64,000 nucleotides of DNA from JAFKKS01 sp039808325 (GTDB lineage: Bacteria; Pseudomonadota; Alphaproteobacteria; Rhizobiales; Xanthobacteraceae), in the NCBI GenBank assembly GCA_039808325.1, contig JBDHSU010000007.1, positions 1 through 64,000 of the forward strand, read 5' to 3'. This document shows positions 62,259 to 64,000 of the stretch, in pieces. Below the pieces are notes generated by a model. That model worked only from the letters and a program-made list of their open reading frames with translations. It was not told the origin of the DNA and searched no databases. The translations under genes were made by a program, and so were the position numbers. The stretch's first letter is position 1, and every line of letters begins with the position of its first letter.

Positions 62259-63388
62259 TGACAGCGATCCAAATCGAACGAGCCAGCAAGCGCTTCGGCA
62301 CCGTCACCGCCGTCGACGATTTCTCGCTTTCGGTCGAGGACGGCGAATTCCTCGTCCTGCTCGGCCCCTCCGGCTGCGGCAAGACCACGACCTTGCGGAT
62401 GGTCGCCGGCTTTCTCGACGTGACGTCCGGCACGATCCGCATCGGCGAGCGCGACGTGACCCGCCTGCCGCCGCACCGGCGCAACATCGGCTTCGTCTTC
62501 CAAAACTACGCGCTATTCCCGCACCTCTCGGTGCACGAGAACGTCGCTTTCGGGCTGCGACGGCGCAAGGTCGCGGACGCCGAGCGCAGCAGGCGGGTCA
62601 ATGAAGCGCTCGCTCTGGTGAAGCTCGATGGCTACGGCGCGCGCCTGCCGCGCGAACTTTCCGGCGGACAGCAGCAACGGGTCGCCATCGCGCGCGCGCT
62701 CGCCATCCAGCCCGACGTACTGCTCCTTGACGAGCCGCTCTCCAATCTCGACGCACGCCTGCGTCACGACGTGCGCCAGGAACTGCGACGACTGCAGAAG
62801 CTTTCCGGCATCACAACGGTTATGGTCACGCATGACCAGGACGAGGCGATGAGCGTCGGCGATCGCCTGGTGGTGATGAACAACGGCCGCATCGAGCAGG
62901 TCGGCACGCCGCAAGCCCTCTATCGCGAGCCGGCGACGCGCTTCGTCGCGTCGTTCGTCGGCCGCGGCAATTTTCTTCCCGGCAAACCGACGGACGACCT
63001 CGGGAGTTTCATCACCGCATCGGGACTGACGATCGCCGCCGCCCATTTGCGACGCGATCACGACACGCTTCTCGTGCGGCCCGAGAATATCAGCATGGAG
63101 CGCGCCGGAGTGACCGGCGCGAACTGCTTCCCGGCGACGGTCGAGGTCGCGACCTTTCTAGGCTCGTCGTTCGAAACCACGCTGCGGCTCGCCAACGGCG
63201 ACCTTCTCGCCGCGGTCGCGCCAGGCGCGCGCGCAACGGGAGCGACGGATTGGTGCGCCGGTGATAACGTCACGGCGCGGATCGATCCGGAGGCGGCGAG
63301 CGGCCTTCGCGCCGGCGCGGTGGACGCCGGGCCGGCGGGCAACGGCATCGGCAGGCATGGCGGGCGAAACAGCGTGCCGGCGGCATAA
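62258..63388 (+). CDS. Spermidine/putrescine-type ABC ATP-binding protein (PotA-like)
   Basis: ATPase of 376 residues with the C-terminal TOBE-type extension. Walker A GPSGCGKTT, signature LSGGQQQRVAIARAL, Walker B LLLDEPLSNLDARLR, and H-loop VMVTHDQDEAMSV are present. C-terminal region (about 290-370) carries VRPENISME, typical of PotA/MalK-like TOBE domains. Start ATG at 62258 overlaps the permease stop (TGATG). Confidence 0.95.
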   Translation: MTAIQIERASKRFGTVTAVDDFSLSVEDGEFLVLLGPSGCGKTTTLRMVAGFLDVTSGTIRIGERDVTRLPPHRRNIGFVFQNYALFPHLSVHENVAFGLRRRKVADAERSRRVNEALALVKLDGYGARLPRELSGGQQQRVAIARALAIQPDVLLLDEPLSNLDARLRHDVRQELRRLQKLSGITTVMVTHDQDEAMSVGDRLVVMNNGRIEQVGTPQALYREPATRFVASFVGRGNFLPGKPTDDLGSFITASGLTIAAAHLRRDHDTLLVRPENISMERAGVTGANCFPATVEVATFLGSSFETTLRLANGDLLAAVAPGARATGATDWCAGDNVTARIDPEAASGLRAGAVDAGPAGNGIGRHGGRNSVPAA

Positions 63389-63412
63389 GCCGGCGACAGA
63401 GGGAGAGTGACC

Positions 63413-64000
63413 ATGACGAAAATCACGCGCAGAACTTTTGGACTTCTAGCCGGCGGCGGCGCGGCGGCGCTGACCTTGGGGACGCGGCCGGCCGCGGCGG
63501 CGGGGCAAGTCGTCGTCGGCACCTGGGGCGGCGACTACCAGAACCTGCAACAGCAGCACATCGCCGATCCGCTGATGAAGCCGAAGAACATCGAGGTGGT
63601 GTTCGCAACCGGCAACGACACCGAGCGCAAGGTGAAGCTGATGGCCGAGAAGCGCCTGCCGCGCGGCTCGATGGACATCGCCTGCCTGACGCAGTCCGGC
63701 GCCTACGAAATGCACAAGAACGGCACGCTCGAGGAAATCGACTTCTCGAAGATCCCGAACGCCAAGCACATCGTGCCGCAGTTGAAGACGACCTATTCGG
63801 TGCCGCACATCTATACCGGGCGCGTCATCCTCTACAATCCGAAGATGATCAAGACGGCGCCGACGTCCTATGCCGATCTCTGGAAAGAGGAGAACAAGGG
63901 CAAGGTCGGCGTTATCGACATCCAGTATCAGACGACGATCGAATCCGCGGCGATGATCAGCGGCGGCTCGCTGCATGACTACGAGCCGGGCAAGGCGAAG
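63413..64000 (+). CDS. ABC transporter substrate-binding protein, PotD/spermidine type (cut by window edge)
   Basis: First 196 residues of a periplasmic receptor. The N-terminus ITRRTFGLLAGGGAAALTLG is a twin-arginine signal (Arg6-Arg7), so it is probably exported folded by Tat. The mature start is VVVGTWGGDYQNLQQQHIADPLM, as in PotD-like extracellular solute-binding proteins. A GAGGGAGAG ribosome-binding site lies just before the ATG at 63413. It continues beyond 64000. Confidence 0.93.
   Translation, partial: MTKITRRTFGLLAGGGAAALTLGTRPAAAAGQVVVGTWGGDYQNLQQQHIADPLMKPKNIEVVFATGNDTERKVKLMAEKRLPRGSMDIACLTQSGAYEMHKNGTLEEIDFSKIPNAKHIVPQLKTTYSVPHIYTGRVILYNPKMIKTAPTSYADLWKEENKGKVGVIDIQYQTTIESAAMISGGSLHDYEPGKAK

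Overview
The window is GC-rich DNA from an alphaproteobacterium, most likely Hyphomicrobiales (Rhizobiales) of the Bradyrhizobium/Xanthobacteraceae type. The evidence is the priA next to atpHAGD layout, the rhizobial-style heme locus (HemP, HutX, IsdG-type oxygenase), the abundance of ABC and TRAP importers with CoA-dependent catabolic genes, and many short palindromic intergenic repeats of the kind common in that order. No rRNA, tRNA, CRISPR array, insertion sequence or prophage was seen. All names rest on reading motifs by eye; no database search was run.

Layout. 1-4071 (minus): F-type ATP synthase atpH-atpA-atpG, then an organic hydroperoxide resistance gene (ohr) before the truncated atpD. 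4385-11175: housekeeping and small genes (priA, xerC, a DUF4337 membrane protein, leuD, a 74-residue protein, a winged-helix/hydrolase fusion, a zincin). 11327-16062 (minus): branched-chain-type ABC importer whose two permeases are fused. 16405-18829: pncB and an isocitrate/isopropylmalate-type dehydrogenase. 18814-25403: amidohydrolase, metallo-beta-lactamase-fold hydrolase, sugar-phosphate-isomerase-like protein and DUF993 protein (minus), divergent from a 2-hydroxyacid dehydrogenase, a cupin and an alpha/beta hydrolase (plus). 25602-28567 (minus): TRAP transporter, divergent from 29160-34052 (plus): DapA-like lyase, class III CoA-transferase, MaoC hydratase, SDR and a D-threonine-aldolase-fold enzyme. 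34186-37698 (minus): polar amino-acid-type ABC importer. 37987-45690: complete heme-uptake locus. 45840-60282 (minus): a catabolic supercluster with its own branched-chain-type importer, acyl-CoA ligase, acyl-CoA dehydrogenase, two crotonase-fold enzymes (one BadI/MenB-like), a two-gene 3-hydroxyacyl-CoA dehydrogenase, an alpha-methylacyl-CoA racemase-like protein, a zinc-free quinone-reductase-type MDR and an amidohydrolase. 60500-64000 (plus): DUF1445 protein and a PotC/PotA/PotD-type importer that runs off the window.

How it works together. Most of the window imports small carboxylates or amino acids and channels them into CoA-dependent degradation. The best candidate for an undescribed system is the 45.8-60.3 kb cluster. 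It has every step of a beta-oxidation spiral except a thiolase, and instead carries a homologue of BadI, the ring-opening hydrolase of anaerobic benzoate/cyclohexanecarboxylate degradation. This suggests hydrolytic opening of an alicyclic ring. A second candidate is the TRAP/DapA/CoA-transferase/MaoC/SDR/D-threonine-aldolase-like module at 25.6-34.05 kb, bracketed by inverted copies of one repeat. A recurring regulatory feature is a hairpin or palindromic repeat between the solute-binding-protein gene and the downstream membrane-component gene in all four minus-strand importers.
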